In this document: positions 45,990 through 54,680 of the stretch, in pieces | Layout: each line of letters starts with the position of its first letter | Numbering within the stretch: the first letter of the stretch is position 1 | DNA from: Bradyrhizobium sp. 1 | Lineage (GTDB): Bacteria > Pseudomonadota > Alphaproteobacteria > Rhizobiales > Xanthobacteraceae | Assembly (NCBI RefSeq): GCF_023073315.1 | Contig: NZ_JADPJH010000018.1 | Location: 248,494 to 312,493, forward strand | DNA: 64,000 nucleotides | Reading direction: 5' to 3' | Translations under genes and position numbers: made by a program | Notes under the pieces: model-generated | Database searches by the model: none | What the model was told of the DNA's origin: nothing | Seen by the model: only the letters and a program-made list of their open reading frames with translations

Positions 45990-46391
45990 ATGAACGACAC
46001 TGCCGGCCCGTCCGAGCCCGAGACCACCGTCCTGCAAAGCGCGCTGCGCGGGCTTGCCTGCAAATGCCCACGCTGCGGCCAGGGTAAGCTCTATGCGGGC
46101 TTCCTGACGCTCGCGCCGTCCTGCGACCGCTGCGGCCTCGACTATGCATTCATCGACACTGGCGACGGTCCGGCGATTTTCATCATCATGCTGGCCGGCG
46201 CGATCGTGGTCGGCTGCGCGCTCGTCGTCGAGGTCAAATACCAGCCGCCGTACTGGCTGCACGCGGTGTTGTGGCTGCCGTTGATCCTCGCCACCACGCT
46301 CTTGCCGCTGCGTGCGATGAAGTCGCTTCTGATTGCGCTGCAATTCCATCACAAGGCGGCACCGGGCCGGCTGGTCGACCGCGCGAAATGA
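45990..46391 (+). CDS. DUF983 family membrane protein
   Basis: A 133-residue protein with an N-terminal zinc-ribbon (CPRCGQGKLY with CDRCGLDY) and two membrane helices (~60-110). DUF983 genes often accompany oxidase assembly genes, and this one overlaps the SURF1 ATG by four bases. A role in oxidase biogenesis is inferred only from that position. Confidence 0.86.
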   Translation: MNDTAGPSEPETTVLQSALRGLACKCPRCGQGKLYAGFLTLAPSCDRCGLDYAFIDTGDGPAIFIIMLAGAIVVGCALVVEVKYQPPYWLHAVLWLPLILATTLLPLRAMKSLLIALQFHHKAAPGRLVDRAK

Positions 46392-47140
46392 ACGAGACTG
46401 CGCGCAAGCCTCGCGTGGCCGGCTTCGCGCTGTTCACGCTTTTCCTGGCCGCGGTGTGCGTCGCGCTCGGCGTCTGGCAATTGCAGCGCCGGACCGCCAA
46501 GCACGAGCTGGTCGCGGCACTCACCGAGCGTCTCGCCGAGGCCCCCATCGCGCTGCCGCCGCCTTCGCAATGGGCAGCGCTCAATCCCGCGCGCGACGAA
46601 TTCCGCCGTGTCAGCTTCACCGCGACCTATGCGCCGCTGCCCGATGCGATGGTCTATTCGTCCGGGTCCGCCGTGCGCAAGGATGCTTCAGGTCCCGGCA
46701 CCTGGGCGTTCCTGCCGGCGCGGCTTCCGACCGGGGAGACGGTCGTGATCGATGCGGGCTTCGTCGAGAACACGATGCAGGACCGCAGCGTCGAGGACCG
46801 CGCGGTGAAGAAGCTCGTGACGGGCCAGCCCGTCGCGCTCACCGGCTATCTTCGTTTTCCGGAAGCCGCAGCCTGGATGACGCCGGCGGCGAGCCGCGAC
46901 AAGCGGCTGTGGTTCGTGCGCGATCATCTCGCGATCGCGACCGCACTGGGCTGGGGCGCAGTTGCGCCGTTCTACGTCGATCTCGAGCGGCCAACGCCCG
47001 AGAACGGCATCCCGCGTCCGGGTCCGCTCGACGTGCATCTGAAAGACGACCATTTGCAATACGCCATCACCTGGTTCGCGCTCGCGGGCGCGGTGCTGAT
47101 TGCATTCGGCGTCTGGGTGAGGGGACGTCGCTTGATCTGA
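46388..47140 (+). CDS. SURF1 family cytochrome oxidase biogenesis protein
   Basis: A 250-residue protein with two membrane helices bracketing a periplasmic domain. The N-terminal GVWQLQRRTAKHELV and C-terminal HLQYAITWFALAGAVLI are SURF1 hallmarks. SURF1 helps insert haem a into subunit I. The ATG at 46388 (MNETARKPRVAGF) overlaps the DUF983 stop. It ends the cox-associated run. Confidence 0.9.
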   Translation: MNETARKPRVAGFALFTLFLAAVCVALGVWQLQRRTAKHELVAALTERLAEAPIALPPPSQWAALNPARDEFRRVSFTATYAPLPDAMVYSSGSAVRKDASGPGTWAFLPARLPTGETVVIDAGFVENTMQDRSVEDRAVKKLVTGQPVALTGYLRFPEAAAWMTPAASRDKRLWFVRDHLAIATALGWGAVAPFYVDLERPTPENGIPRPGPLDVHLKDDHLQYAITWFALAGAVLIAFGVWVRGRRLI

Positions 47141-47249
47141 ATTTGTCCGTAAGTTCCCGGAGGGAACCCGGTATCGCCCGGGGTTTATTATTCAGCACAT
47201 ATTCACGAGGGTGATCCTAAGTCGCACACAAATCTTCGCGGCAGACAGG

Positions 47250-47624
47250 ATGTTGGCGTTGAGCGATTTCGATCAGATGGGAATTGTCGTCGACTGGGTG
47301 GACGCCTGCCGGAAGGGCGACCTTGCGACGCTGCTGGACCTCTATGCAGACGATGCCCAGGTTGAATGCACCTGCAACGGCACGCGACGCTATCGCGGAC
47401 GACGCGAGCTCGAAACCTATTGGGGGCCGCGGCTCAGCGCATTCTCGTCGGCCGGCTTCGGCCTGGAAGAGATCAATCCCGCGCCGAACGGCGTCGATCT
47501 CGAATATTCCGTCGCGGGATCGCTGCGCATTCACGCCTCGTTTCGCTTCAGTGCCGAAGGCAAGATCTACAGCACGCTGTGCACGCCGGCACGGCAGAAT
47601 CCGCCGGATGGTTGCGCGTGCTAA
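47250..47624 (+). CDS. NTF2-like (SnoaL-type) protein
   Basis: A 124-residue single-domain protein of the cone-shaped NTF2 fold: VDWVDACRKGDLATLLDLYA and CTCNGTRRYRGRRELETYWG. No catalytic residues can be named. The ATG at 47250 was chosen (MLALSDFDQM); a GTG at 47211 would add 13 residues but its ribosome site is too close. The stop TAA is the first TAA of a palindromic element, so the C-terminus was set by that insertion. Confidence 0.68.
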   Translation: MLALSDFDQMGIVVDWVDACRKGDLATLLDLYADDAQVECTCNGTRRYRGRRELETYWGPRLSAFSSAGFGLEEINPAPNGVDLEYSVAGSLRIHASFRFSAEGKIYSTLCTPARQNPPDGCAC

Positions 47625-47725
47625 AGCGCGATGAGATTGGGATGAATCGTCATCGCGCTTTAGGTTGTTGTTTGCGCATGATCTTTTCGGAAAACCGCTT
47701 CGCACTTTTCCGGATCATGCTTTAG
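47621..47725. repeat. 105-bp two-hairpin palindromic element shared by two stop codons
   Basis: The ends CTAAAGC (47621-47627) and GCTTTAG (47719-47725) are inverted repeats. Inside are TAAAGCGCGATGA (47622-47634) facing TCATCGCGCTTTA (47650-47662), and GCATGATC (47676-47683) facing GATCATGC (47713-47720) with TTTTCGGAAAA next to it. The left end gives the TAA of the NTF2-like gene and the right end the TAA of the histidine kinase. I recall near-identical elements in many Bradyrhizobium genomes. It may also terminate both genes. Confidence 0.78.
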
Positions 47726-49062
47726 CGGGATACCGGCTCGTCTCCCCTCGTCTCCATTGGCAGACGACAGCGCACATAGGTCCGTTCATCCGCACGCAGT
47801 AGTGACAGTGATCCGCTGAGCGCGCGGACGCGCTCATGCATCCCGGTCAGGCCCCGGCCGAAGACATTGTCGGCGGGAAAGCCGCCGCCGTCGTCGGATA
47901 TCTCGATCGCGAGCGCCTCGCCCGCGATGCTCGCCTGCACATGCGCATTGCCTGCTGCGGCATGGCGCAGCACGTTGGTCAGCGCCTCCTGGATCACGCG
48001 ATAAACGGTCTGCGCCAGCGGCCCGGCGATCTCGTTGAGGTCCGGATCGAGTGTGGCCGTCAGGCTGATCTGGGGCGCTTGTCTGCGAAAATTCTGGAGC
48101 AGCGTCTGTACGCTGCTCCCGAGCCCCAATTCCTCGATGTAGAGCGGCCGCAGCCGGTCGAGGATGCGGCGGTTGGTCTGCTGGAGCGCCTCGACCGACC
48201 GCATTATCTCCTGCGCCGATTTGCCGAGATTTCCCACTGGCGGCGAGGCTTCGCTCAACGCGATCGTGCCGGCGCGGATGCTGAACAGGAGTGGGCCCAG
48301 CTCGTCATGCAATTCGCGGGCAAGATCGCGCCGCTCGTTGTCCTGGAGCGAGACCAGGCGGTGCAGCAGGTCGCGATTGTCCTGACTCAATTGTGCGAGC
48401 GTCGTGGCCAGCGCATTGGCCTCTTCGCAGCTCTGCCGGATTTCCGGCGGCCCTGCGACCGGGATCGGCGTTGCGTAGTCGCCGCGCCGTATGCGGGTGA
48501 GGCCTTCGCCGAGATGTTGCAGCGGTCGCAGGGCCGATCCTGCGAAAATGTAAGCAATGGTACCGGTGAGCACCATCAGTACGGCGACGAGGCCGGTCAG
48601 CGCGAGGAAGCCGATCCACTTTTCGAACAGGTCGGCCGACAGGTCCGGCAGGAATACGATATCGCCGACCCTCTTGCCATCAATGACCACCGGGGAGGCA
48701 GCGTCCATGTCCGGTATGGTCAGGAGGTCGACGAACCATTGCGGAACCGCCTGAAGATTGCGCATGCCGTCTCGCGGGGACGGAGTAGGACCTGATTCGA
48801 TAGAACGGAATTGAATATCGGAGGAGACGCCCAGGGACAGGACAAATGCGTCGAGCGTCTTCTGCGGATTGTCCGAGGCGCGCAGAGTGTTGTTGAGCGC
48901 AGCGGCGACGGACCTGGTCGAACGTCGAGCAGGCTCGTTCTCCTCGGCCAGCTGACCGGTTGCAAAAAGCTGCAGCAATATGCCGCCCATCACAAGCGCC
49001 GCGACAAACATCACGCCGAGCGGGAGAAACAGTTGCGTCCTGAAGGGGAGCCGTTGCCACAT
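47722..49062 (-). CDS. Two-component sensor histidine kinase (HisKA_3 / NarL type)
   Basis: A 446-residue membrane kinase. Two membrane helices (~12-34 and ~150-174) enclose a ~115-residue periplasmic sensor; HAMP follows (~175-228). The dimerisation domain has the phospho-accepting H252 in ARELHDELGPLL, and the ATPase domain has QEALTNVLRHA and SDDGGGFPADN. It probably phosphorylates the divergently encoded LuxR-type regulator. The signal is unknown. The stop codon lies in the palindromic element. Confidence 0.9.
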   Translation of the reverse strand: MWQRLPFRTQLFLPLGVMFVAALVMGGILLQLFATGQLAEENEPARRSTRSVAAALNNTLRASDNPQKTLDAFVLSLGVSSDIQFRSIESGPTPSPRDGMRNLQAVPQWFVDLLTIPDMDAASPVVIDGKRVGDIVFLPDLSADLFEKWIGFLALTGLVAVLMVLTGTIAYIFAGSALRPLQHLGEGLTRIRRGDYATPIPVAGPPEIRQSCEEANALATTLAQLSQDNRDLLHRLVSLQDNERRDLARELHDELGPLLFSIRAGTIALSEASPPVGNLGKSAQEIMRSVEALQQTNRRILDRLRPLYIEELGLGSSVQTLLQNFRRQAPQISLTATLDPDLNEIAGPLAQTVYRVIQEALTNVLRHAAAGNAHVQASIAGEALAIEISDDGGGFPADNVFGRGLTGMHERVRALSGSLSLLRADERTYVRCRLPMETRGDEPVSR

Positions 49063-49148
49063 TAGGTCAATTCTAACGCGTATGGGCGCGATTTGCTCTT
49101 TCCATTTGTTCCCGCCGGTCTATGAGTCAAAAAACAAGAGAGCGCGCG

Positions 49149-49793
49149 ATGCAAGATACCGCCAAGCCGGCGACTAGGGTCCTGATCGTCGACGACCATC
49201 CCGTGGTGCTGTCAGGTTGCCGCACCCTTTTCGCATCCGACCATTCGATCCGCATCGACGAGGCGACGGACGCCAAATCCGGACATCGCGCCTATATCAG
49301 CAAGCGGCCCGACGTCACCGTGATCGACATCAGCCTGCCCGATGTCTCCGGCTTCGAGCTGATGCGGAGGATCCGCAAGGACGATCCCGATGCCAAGATC
49401 ATCATGTTCAGCATGAACGACGATCCGGCCTTCGTGGTGCGGGCGGTCGAACTCGGGGCGCAGGGTTACGTCTCCAAGGGTGACGATCCCAGGATCCTGC
49501 TGAAAGCGGTGCGCAAGGTGGTCGCAGGTGACAATTTTATCTCGCCGCAGCTCGCGGAAGCCGTGACGTTCTCCGGCGCTGCGATCAAGGCCAATCCGGC
49601 CTCGCAAATGACGCCGCGGGAGCTTGAAATTCTCCGCCTGCTCGGCCGGGGCGACAAGATCGTCGAGGTCGCCGAGGCGCTTGGCATCTCCTACAAGACC
49701 GTGGCTAACACCACCTCCCTGCTCAAGCAGAAGCTAGGGGCCAAGAACCACTCCGATCTGATCCGGATTGCGGTGGAAATCGGCATGAATTGA
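49149..49793 (+). CDS. LuxR/NarL family response regulator
   Basis: A 214-residue regulator with receiver (1-125) and LuxR helix-turn-helix (~150-214) domains. Acidic pair D15/D16 (IVDDHPVV), phospho-acceptor D60 (VTVIDISLPD), K110 (GYVSK), and TPRELEILRLLGRGDKIVEV in the DNA-binding part. The ATG at 49149 follows GAGAG; the ATG at 49122 would add nine residues. Divergent from the histidine kinase by 86 bases, so the pair is likely cognate and may share a control region. Confidence 0.9.
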   Translation: MQDTAKPATRVLIVDDHPVVLSGCRTLFASDHSIRIDEATDAKSGHRAYISKRPDVTVIDISLPDVSGFELMRRIRKDDPDAKIIMFSMNDDPAFVVRAVELGAQGYVSKGDDPRILLKAVRKVVAGDNFISPQLAEAVTFSGAAIKANPASQMTPRELEILRLLGRGDKIVEVAEALGISYKTVANTTSLLKQKLGAKNHSDLIRIAVEIGMN

Positions 49794-49826
49794 CACCCCG
49801 GACGCCCAGGCACTGGCGGCCTGAGC

Positions 49827-49862
49827 ACCGAACCGGCTGCTCCAGGATGCTGCCGGTTCGGT
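49827..49862 (+). terminator. Hairpin after the response regulator
   Basis: ACCGAACCGGC and GCCGGTTCGGT make a perfect 11-base stem with a 14-base loop, 34 bases after the stop. The following GGGGGCGG is not a T run, so it may be a stabilising or Rho-linked 3' structure. Confidence 0.45.
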
Positions 49863-50099
49863 GGGGGCGGAGTGGTCTCGGCGTGCAGCCGGGCAATGCA
49901 TGGACACCGCCGATACCATCCGCCGACACAATCGGCCGAGGCGGCAAACGTTCCTGAAACGGCTCAAGATGTCGGGAAAAAGTAGCATCGCAGGCGTGTT
50001 CCTCGCCCCGCTGCGTTGGCGAAAGCTGAAACGCATCGGGAAAAACAGGAACATCTTCCCCCCATCGTCGTTTTCGCCCTTGACGATTTCGTGACAGGC
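49863..50099. other. Intergenic space with no supported gene
   Basis: This part of the 569-base gap before thrC holds a 77-codon GTG frame (49861-50094) of basic, low-quality composition that I do not accept, and a weak TTTCGT..ACGAAA dyad at about 50087-50106. No repeat family member was recognised. Confidence 0.4.
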
Positions 50100-50216
50100 G
50101 ACGAAAGCTTGGCTCGACAGTTTTAGCGGGCAAGCGCCCCGGACAAGCCAAACTGGTCTGCACACATCAACGACAGACCTTCCAAGAGAGGGCTGCGGCA
50201 TCGCCGCAGCCTTTTT
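50100..50216 (+). ncRNA. Candidate small RNA ending at an intrinsic terminator
   Basis: A classical terminator (GGCTGCGGC-ATC-GCCGCAGCC-TTTTT, 50191-50216) stands about 400 bases after the nearest plus-strand stop and before the thrC start, with no gene attached. Upstream, GGTCTG (50155-50160) and CAGACC (50174-50179) form another stem. This is the layout of a small RNA, or of a leader attenuator for thrC. The 5' end is a guess; no promoter with good spacing was found. Confidence 0.35.
50191..50216 (+). terminator. Intrinsic terminator upstream of thrC
   Basis: A nine-base GC stem with a three-base loop followed by five T. See the small RNA candidate ending here. Confidence 0.8.
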
Positions 50217-50291
50217 CGTTGGAGAGCTCCGGCCGCGAAGCGGTTTCCCGATGCCGCAAAACGCTTTATGGTGGCTGAAAGCCTCTGGCTG

Positions 50292-50297
50292 TTGACA
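50292..50297 (+). promoter_or_regulatory. Possible -35 element of thrC
   Basis: TTGACA lies 66 bases before the thrC start in an AT-richer stretch (AGTAGTTTCATAAAATC). A convincing -10 at 16-18 bases is missing, so this is only half a promoter. Confidence 0.28.
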
Positions 50298-50362
50298 AGT
50301 AGTTTCATAAAATCAAAGGCTTATGGGTCGAGCTTCGGCGCGGCCGGCCTTTGGAGGGCAGT

Positions 50363-51781
50363 TTGACTCGTTATATCTCGACCCGGGGCGAGGCCCCCGA
50401 ACTTGGCTTCTGCGACGTGATGCTGACCGGGCTCGCCCGCGACGGCGGCCTGTATGTGCCGGCGACGTGGCCGCAGCTTTCGACTGAAGCCATCGCCGGC
50501 TTCTTCGGCCGCCCCTATTGGGAGGTCGCGGTCGACGTGATCCGTCCCTTCACCGGCGGCGAGATTTCGGACGCCGAGCTCGGCCGCATGGCCAACGAGG
50601 CCTATGCCACGTTCCGCCATCCGGCCGTGGTGCCGCTGCGCCAGTTGTCTCCGCACCAGTTCGTGCTGGAGCTGTTCCACGGCCCGACGCTCGCCTTCAA
50701 GGACGTGGCGATGCAGCTGATCTCCCGGCTGATGGACCATGTGCTGGCCAAGCGCGGCCAGCGCACCACCATCGTGGTCGCGACGTCAGGCGACACCGGC
50801 GGCGCCGCGGTCGATGCCTTTGCAGGGCTCGAGAACGTCGATCTCATCGTGCTGTTTCCGCACGGCCGCATCTCCGAAGTGCAGCGGCGAATGATGACGA
50901 CGACGGGCGCGGCGAACGTTCATGCGCTCGCCATCGAAGGCAATTTCGACGACTGCCAGGCGCTCGTGAAGGGCATGTTCAACAACCATCGCTTCCGCGA
51001 TGCGACCTCGCTGTCCGGCGTCAATTCCATCAACTGGGCCCGGATCGTCGCCCAGGTGGTCTACTATTTCACCTCCGCCGTTGCCGTCGGCGCGCCGGCG
51101 CGCGCCGTCGACTTCGTCGTGCCGACCGGCAATTTCGGCGATATCTTTGCCGGCTATGTCGCCAAGCGCATGGGTCTTCCGGTGCGGACGCTGCGTATCG
51201 CCGCCAACGTCAACGACATCCTCGCCCGCACGCTCAAGACCGGCATTTACGAGGTGCGCGAGGTGCATGCCACTGCGTCGCCGTCGATGGACATCCAGAT
51301 TTCCTCGAATTTCGAGCGGCTGATGTTCGAGGCCGGCCGGCGCGATGCCGCCGGCGTGCGCCGTCTGATGGAGCAGCTCAAGCAGTCCGGGCGCTTCGTG
51401 CTGCCCGACGCAACGCTCGCCGCGATCCGCGAGGAGTTCGACGCAGGCCGTGCCGACGAGACCGAGACTGCGGCTGCGATCCGCGCCGCCTGGCGCGAGG
51501 CGGGCGAACTGGTCGATCCCCATACTGCGGTGGCGCTCGCTGTCGCCGACCGCGACACCACCGACACCACCGTGCCCAGCATCGTGCTCTCCACCGCCCA
51601 TCCGGCCAAATTTCCCGATGCCGTCGACGCGGCCTGCGGCCAGCGGCCGCAACTGCCGGCCTGGCTCGATGGTCTCATGACCAAATCCGAACACATGAAG
51701 GTGATGAAGAACGATCAGGCCGAGGTCGAGCGGTTCGTGCTGTCGGTCAGCCGCGCCGCAAAACAGGGAGTTACCGGATGA
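50363..51781 (+). CDS. thrC: Threonine synthase
   Basis: A 472-residue PLP enzyme converting O-phosphohomoserine to threonine. The PLP lysine is K113 in PTLAFKDVAMQ, the phosphate loop region is VVATSGDTGGAAVDAF, and PTGNFGDIFAGYVAKRMGLP is typical of the long (yeast-like) class. The start is a TTG at 50363 (LTRYISTRGEAPELGF) with GGAGGG five bases upstream; the earlier TTG at 50351 lacks a site. It overlaps the M16 peptidase gene by four bases. Confidence 0.93.
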   Translation: MTRYISTRGEAPELGFCDVMLTGLARDGGLYVPATWPQLSTEAIAGFFGRPYWEVAVDVIRPFTGGEISDAELGRMANEAYATFRHPAVVPLRQLSPHQFVLELFHGPTLAFKDVAMQLISRLMDHVLAKRGQRTTIVVATSGDTGGAAVDAFAGLENVDLIVLFPHGRISEVQRRMMTTTGAANVHALAIEGNFDDCQALVKGMFNNHRFRDATSLSGVNSINWARIVAQVVYYFTSAVAVGAPARAVDFVVPTGNFGDIFAGYVAKRMGLPVRTLRIAANVNDILARTLKTGIYEVREVHATASPSMDIQISSNFERLMFEAGRRDAAGVRRLMEQLKQSGRFVLPDATLAAIREEFDAGRADETETAAAIRAAWREAGELVDPHTAVALAVADRDTTDTTVPSIVLSTAHPAKFPDAVDAACGQRPQLPAWLDGLMTKSEHMKVMKNDQAEVERFVLSVSRAAKQGVTG

Positions 51782-53067
51782 GCGTCGAGATTTCCAAACT
51801 TGCCTCCGGCCTGACCGTCGTCACCGACAAGATGCCACATCTCGAGACCGCGTCGCTCGGCGTCTGGGCGGGCGTCGGCGGACGCGACGAGAAGCCGAAC
51901 GAGCACGGCATTTCGCATCTGCTTGAACATATGGCGTTCAAGGGCACGACCAAGCGCACCTCGCGCGAGATCGTCGAGGAGATCGAGGCGGTCGGCGGCG
52001 ATCTCAATGCCGGCACCTCGACCGAGACCACGTCCTATTACGCGCGGGTGCTGAAGGCCGACGTGCCGCTCGCGCTCGACGTGCTTGCCGATATCCTGGC
52101 CAATCCCGCTTTCGAGCCCGACGAGCTCGAGCGCGAGAAAAACGTCATCGTGCAGGAGATCGGTGCCGCGCAGGACACGCCCGACGACGTCGTGTTCGAG
52201 CATCTCAACGAGCTCTGCTATCCCGACCAGCCGATGGGCCGTTCGCTGCTCGGCACCGCCAAGACCTTGCGCGCTTTCAACCGCGACTCGCTGCGCGATT
52301 ATCTGTCGACGCATTATCGCGGCCCCGACATGGTGGTGGCTGCGGCCGGCGCGGTCGATCACAAGCAGGTGGTCGCCGAGGTCGAGAATCGCTTTTCGAG
52401 TTTCGAGGGGACGCCGGGCCCGAAGCCGCAAGCCGCCATGTTCGGTAAGGGCGGTACCAAGGTGGTGCATCGCGAGCTCGAGCAGGCGCATCTGACGCTG
52501 GCGCTGGAGGGCGTGCCTCAGGGCGACCTGTCGCTGTTCTCGCTCCAGGTCTTCACCAACATCCTCGGCGGCGGAATGTCGTCGCGGCTGTTCCAGGAGG
52601 TCCGCGAGAAACGCGGCCTCTGCTACTCCATCTACTCGTTCCACGCGCCCTATACCGACACCGGTTTCTTCGGCCTCTACACCGGCACCGATCCGGCCGA
52701 CGCGCCGGAGATGATGGAAGTCGTGGTCGACATCATGAATGACTCGGTGGAGACCCTGACCGAGGGTGAGATCGCGCGGGCCAAGGCGCAGATGAAGGCA
52801 GGCCTCCTGATGGCGCTGGAGAGCTGCTCGTCCCGCGCCGAGCAACTCGCCCGGCACGTGCTGGCCTATGGCCGGCCGCAGACGGTGGAGGAACTGGTGG
52901 CCCGGATCGACGCCGTCAGCGTCGAATCGACCCGGGATGCCGCGCGTGCACTGCTTTCGCGCAGCCGGCCTGCGGTTGTCGCATTAGGCAGTGGCAGGGG
53001 TCTGGACACGGCGGTGTCTTTTGCGGAAGGATTGACGCGGGCACGTGCCAAGGCGCGGCTGCATTAG
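51778..53067 (+). CDS. M16 family zinc metallopeptidase (processing peptidase-like)
   Basis: A 429-residue inverzincin. The zinc motif HLLEH is at 47-51 with the distal glutamate E127 (VIVQEIGA), and the glycine-rich substrate loop is NILGGGMSSRLFQEVREKRG. It resembles the beta subunit of mitochondrial processing peptidase, of which alphaproteobacterial proteins are the ancestors. The substrate is unknown. Overlap with thrC (ATGA) implies one transcript, continued by the GNAT gene 39 bases later. Confidence 0.91.
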   Translation: MSVEISKLASGLTVVTDKMPHLETASLGVWAGVGGRDEKPNEHGISHLLEHMAFKGTTKRTSREIVEEIEAVGGDLNAGTSTETTSYYARVLKADVPLALDVLADILANPAFEPDELEREKNVIVQEIGAAQDTPDDVVFEHLNELCYPDQPMGRSLLGTAKTLRAFNRDSLRDYLSTHYRGPDMVVAAAGAVDHKQVVAEVENRFSSFEGTPGPKPQAAMFGKGGTKVVHRELEQAHLTLALEGVPQGDLSLFSLQVFTNILGGGMSSRLFQEVREKRGLCYSIYSFHAPYTDTGFFGLYTGTDPADAPEMMEVVVDIMNDSVETLTEGEIARAKAQMKAGLLMALESCSSRAEQLARHVLAYGRPQTVEELVARIDAVSVESTRDAARALLSRSRPAVVALGSGRGLDTAVSFAEGLTRARAKARLH

Positions 53068-53106
53068 GAGCCGCGCACGGGCTGATCTGCCCCGGGAAGC
53101 ATCACC

Positions 53107-53694
53107 ATGGCCCTCTTTCGCCTGCCATCCAGTGGACCTGCCGCCCTCGCGCCGCGCGGCAACGGGCTGTTGCTGCGCGCGCCGCAGATGTCGGACTTTC
53201 TGCAATGGGCGCATTTGCGCGAGGCCAGCCGCGATTATTTGACGCCCTGGGAGCCGATCTGGCCGTCGGACGACCTCACCCGGTCCGGCTTCCGCCGCCG
53301 GCTGCGCCGCTATTCCGAGGACATCGCCGCGGACCGCTCCTATCCCTTCCTGGTCTTCCGCGAGCTCGATGGCGCCATGGTCGGCGGCATCACGCTGGCC
53401 AATGTCCGCCGCGGCATCGTCCAGGCCGGCACCATCGGCTATTGGGTTGGCAAGCCCCATGCCCAGCGCGGCTACATGACGGCGGCGCTCCGGGTGCTGC
53501 TGCCGACGCTGTTCGGCGAGCTCAACCTGCACCGGGTCGAGGCCGCCTGCATCCCCACCAATGCGCCTTCGATCCGGGTGCTGGAGAAGTGCGGCTTCTC
53601 CCGCGAGGGGCTCGCGCGCCGCTATCTCTGCATCAACGGGGTCTGGCAGGACCATTTGCTGTTCGGCCTGCTGCACGAGGATTTCCGCGGCTGA
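53107..53694 (+). CDS. RimJ/RimL-type GNAT N-acetyltransferase
   Basis: A 195-residue acetyltransferase of the ribosomal-protein alanine acetyltransferase type: RGNGLLLRAPQMSDFLQWAH, IGYWVGKPHAQRGYMTAALR and HRVEAACIPTNAPSIRVLEK, then CGFSREGLARRYLCINGVWQ. It likely acetylates a protein N-terminus or a small amine. It closes the thrC-M16-GNAT run. Confidence 0.87.
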   Translation: MALFRLPSSGPAALAPRGNGLLLRAPQMSDFLQWAHLREASRDYLTPWEPIWPSDDLTRSGFRRRLRRYSEDIAADRSYPFLVFRELDGAMVGGITLANVRRGIVQAGTIGYWVGKPHAQRGYMTAALRVLLPTLFGELNLHRVEAACIPTNAPSIRVLEKCGFSREGLARRYLCINGVWQDHLLFGLLHEDFRG

Positions 53695-53820
53695 GCCCGT
53701 TCATTCATGTGGCCAAAGTCTCGTCGTGCCGCCTTGCTTGCTGCCTTGGGTTCGCCGATTTTGACGATATAACGCGCATGCCCCGGCGATCGGCCGGACA
53801 ATTGTCATGGAGTACGGGCG

Positions 53821-54477
53821 TTGAGAGTGCAGGAGCTTCGGTCATCGCGGAATGCGTTGTGGCGTGGGACGGGGATCGCGCTGGCGGCGTCACTTGCGCT
53901 CGCCTCCGTCTCGCCGGTGGCGGCCCAGTCGTTGACCGACCGCTTCAAGGGCCTGTTCGGCGGCAAGTCCGACGAACCGGCCCAGCCCAAGCCGCCGCCT
54001 GCGCCCGGGCAGCCGGCCGAGGACGACCTCGACTGCCCACAGGTCACGGTGCGCGCGGGGGCCTCGACCTACGCGGTTGGCGCCACCGGCAAGCCGGCCG
54101 TCGGCAATGAGATCCGCTTCCAGGCCTCGATCACCAAGATGGCGCGTGAATGCGCCCGCAGCGCCGAGGGCATCACGGCCCGGGTCGGCATCCAGGGTCG
54201 CGTCATCGCCGGTCCCGCCGGTGCGCCTGCCACCGTCGAGGTGCCCTTGCGTATCGCCGTGGTGCACGGCGGTGTCGGCGAGAAGGTGATCGCCTCGAAG
54301 GCCTACCGGACCACGGTCGAGATGTCGGAGGGCGGCAGCGTTCCCTTCACCTTCGTCGCCGAGGATCTGTCCTATCCGGTGCCCTCGGCCAAGGATGCCG
54401 ATTCCTACGTCTTCTATGTCGGCTTCGACCCGCAGGCGCTCGCGCCGGAGCCGAAGGCAAAGCCGAAGAAGAAGTAA
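53821..54477 (+). CDS. Hypothetical secreted protein
   Basis: A 218-residue protein with a signal peptide (GTGIALAASLALASVSPVAA, cleavage after AQ), a Pro/Ala-rich stretch, then a ~140-residue beta-rich domain with DLDCPQVTVRAGAS and MARECARSAEGITARVGIQG and a Lys-rich tail. The family is unknown to me. The start is TTG at 53821 or GTG at 53827, with TGGAG upstream. A TATAAC-like element near 53768 could be its promoter. Confidence 0.75.
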   Translation: MRVQELRSSRNALWRGTGIALAASLALASVSPVAAQSLTDRFKGLFGGKSDEPAQPKPPPAPGQPAEDDLDCPQVTVRAGASTYAVGATGKPAVGNEIRFQASITKMARECARSAEGITARVGIQGRVIAGPAGAPATVEVPLRIAVVHGGVGEKVIASKAYRTTVEMSEGGSVPFTFVAEDLSYPVPSAKDADSYVFYVGFDPQALAPEPKAKPKKK

Positions 54478-54483
54478 CGGCGG

Positions 54484-54612
54484 TCTCGTGCCCCGGACGC
54501 GGCGCAGCGCGTAGCGGTGCGACGCAGAGCCGGGGCCCAGACACTGCGAGCGGCATGGGTCCCGGCTCTGCGGAGCAGCGTTGCACGCTGCGCCGCGTCC
54601 GGGACAAGAGAG
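54484..54612. repeat. Long palindromic repeat, GTGCCCCGGACGC family
   Basis: Same segment order as 11199-11332: TCTCGTGCCCCGGACGCGGC, AGCCGGGGCCCA, TGGGTCCCGGCTCTGCG and CGCCGCGTCCGGGACAAGAG. It lies between the convergent secreted-protein and atpF genes. Confidence 0.7.
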
Positions 54613-54632
54613 TTCTTCAGGTCAAACAAAAT

Positions 54633-54660
54633 AGCCGGCGCTCATCGCGCCGGCTTTTTG
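54633..54660 (+). terminator. Bidirectional terminator between the secreted-protein gene and atpF
   Basis: AGCCGGCGC-TCATC-GCGCCGGCT followed by TTTTT on the plus strand; the minus strand has ATTTTGTTTG after the same stem, so it can also end the ATP synthase transcript. Confidence 0.78.
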
Positions 54661-54680
54661 ATGGGTGAAGGCGAAATCCC

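Noticed and set aside
49861..50094. 77-codon GTG frame in the gap before thrC
   Set aside because: It begins inside the hairpin that follows the response regulator gene, has no ribosome site and an odd basic composition.
50518..51770. Long upstream extension of the M16 peptidase frame
   Set aside because: It runs through thrC in another frame; the ATG at 51778 gives the family N-terminus and overlaps the thrC stop in the usual way.
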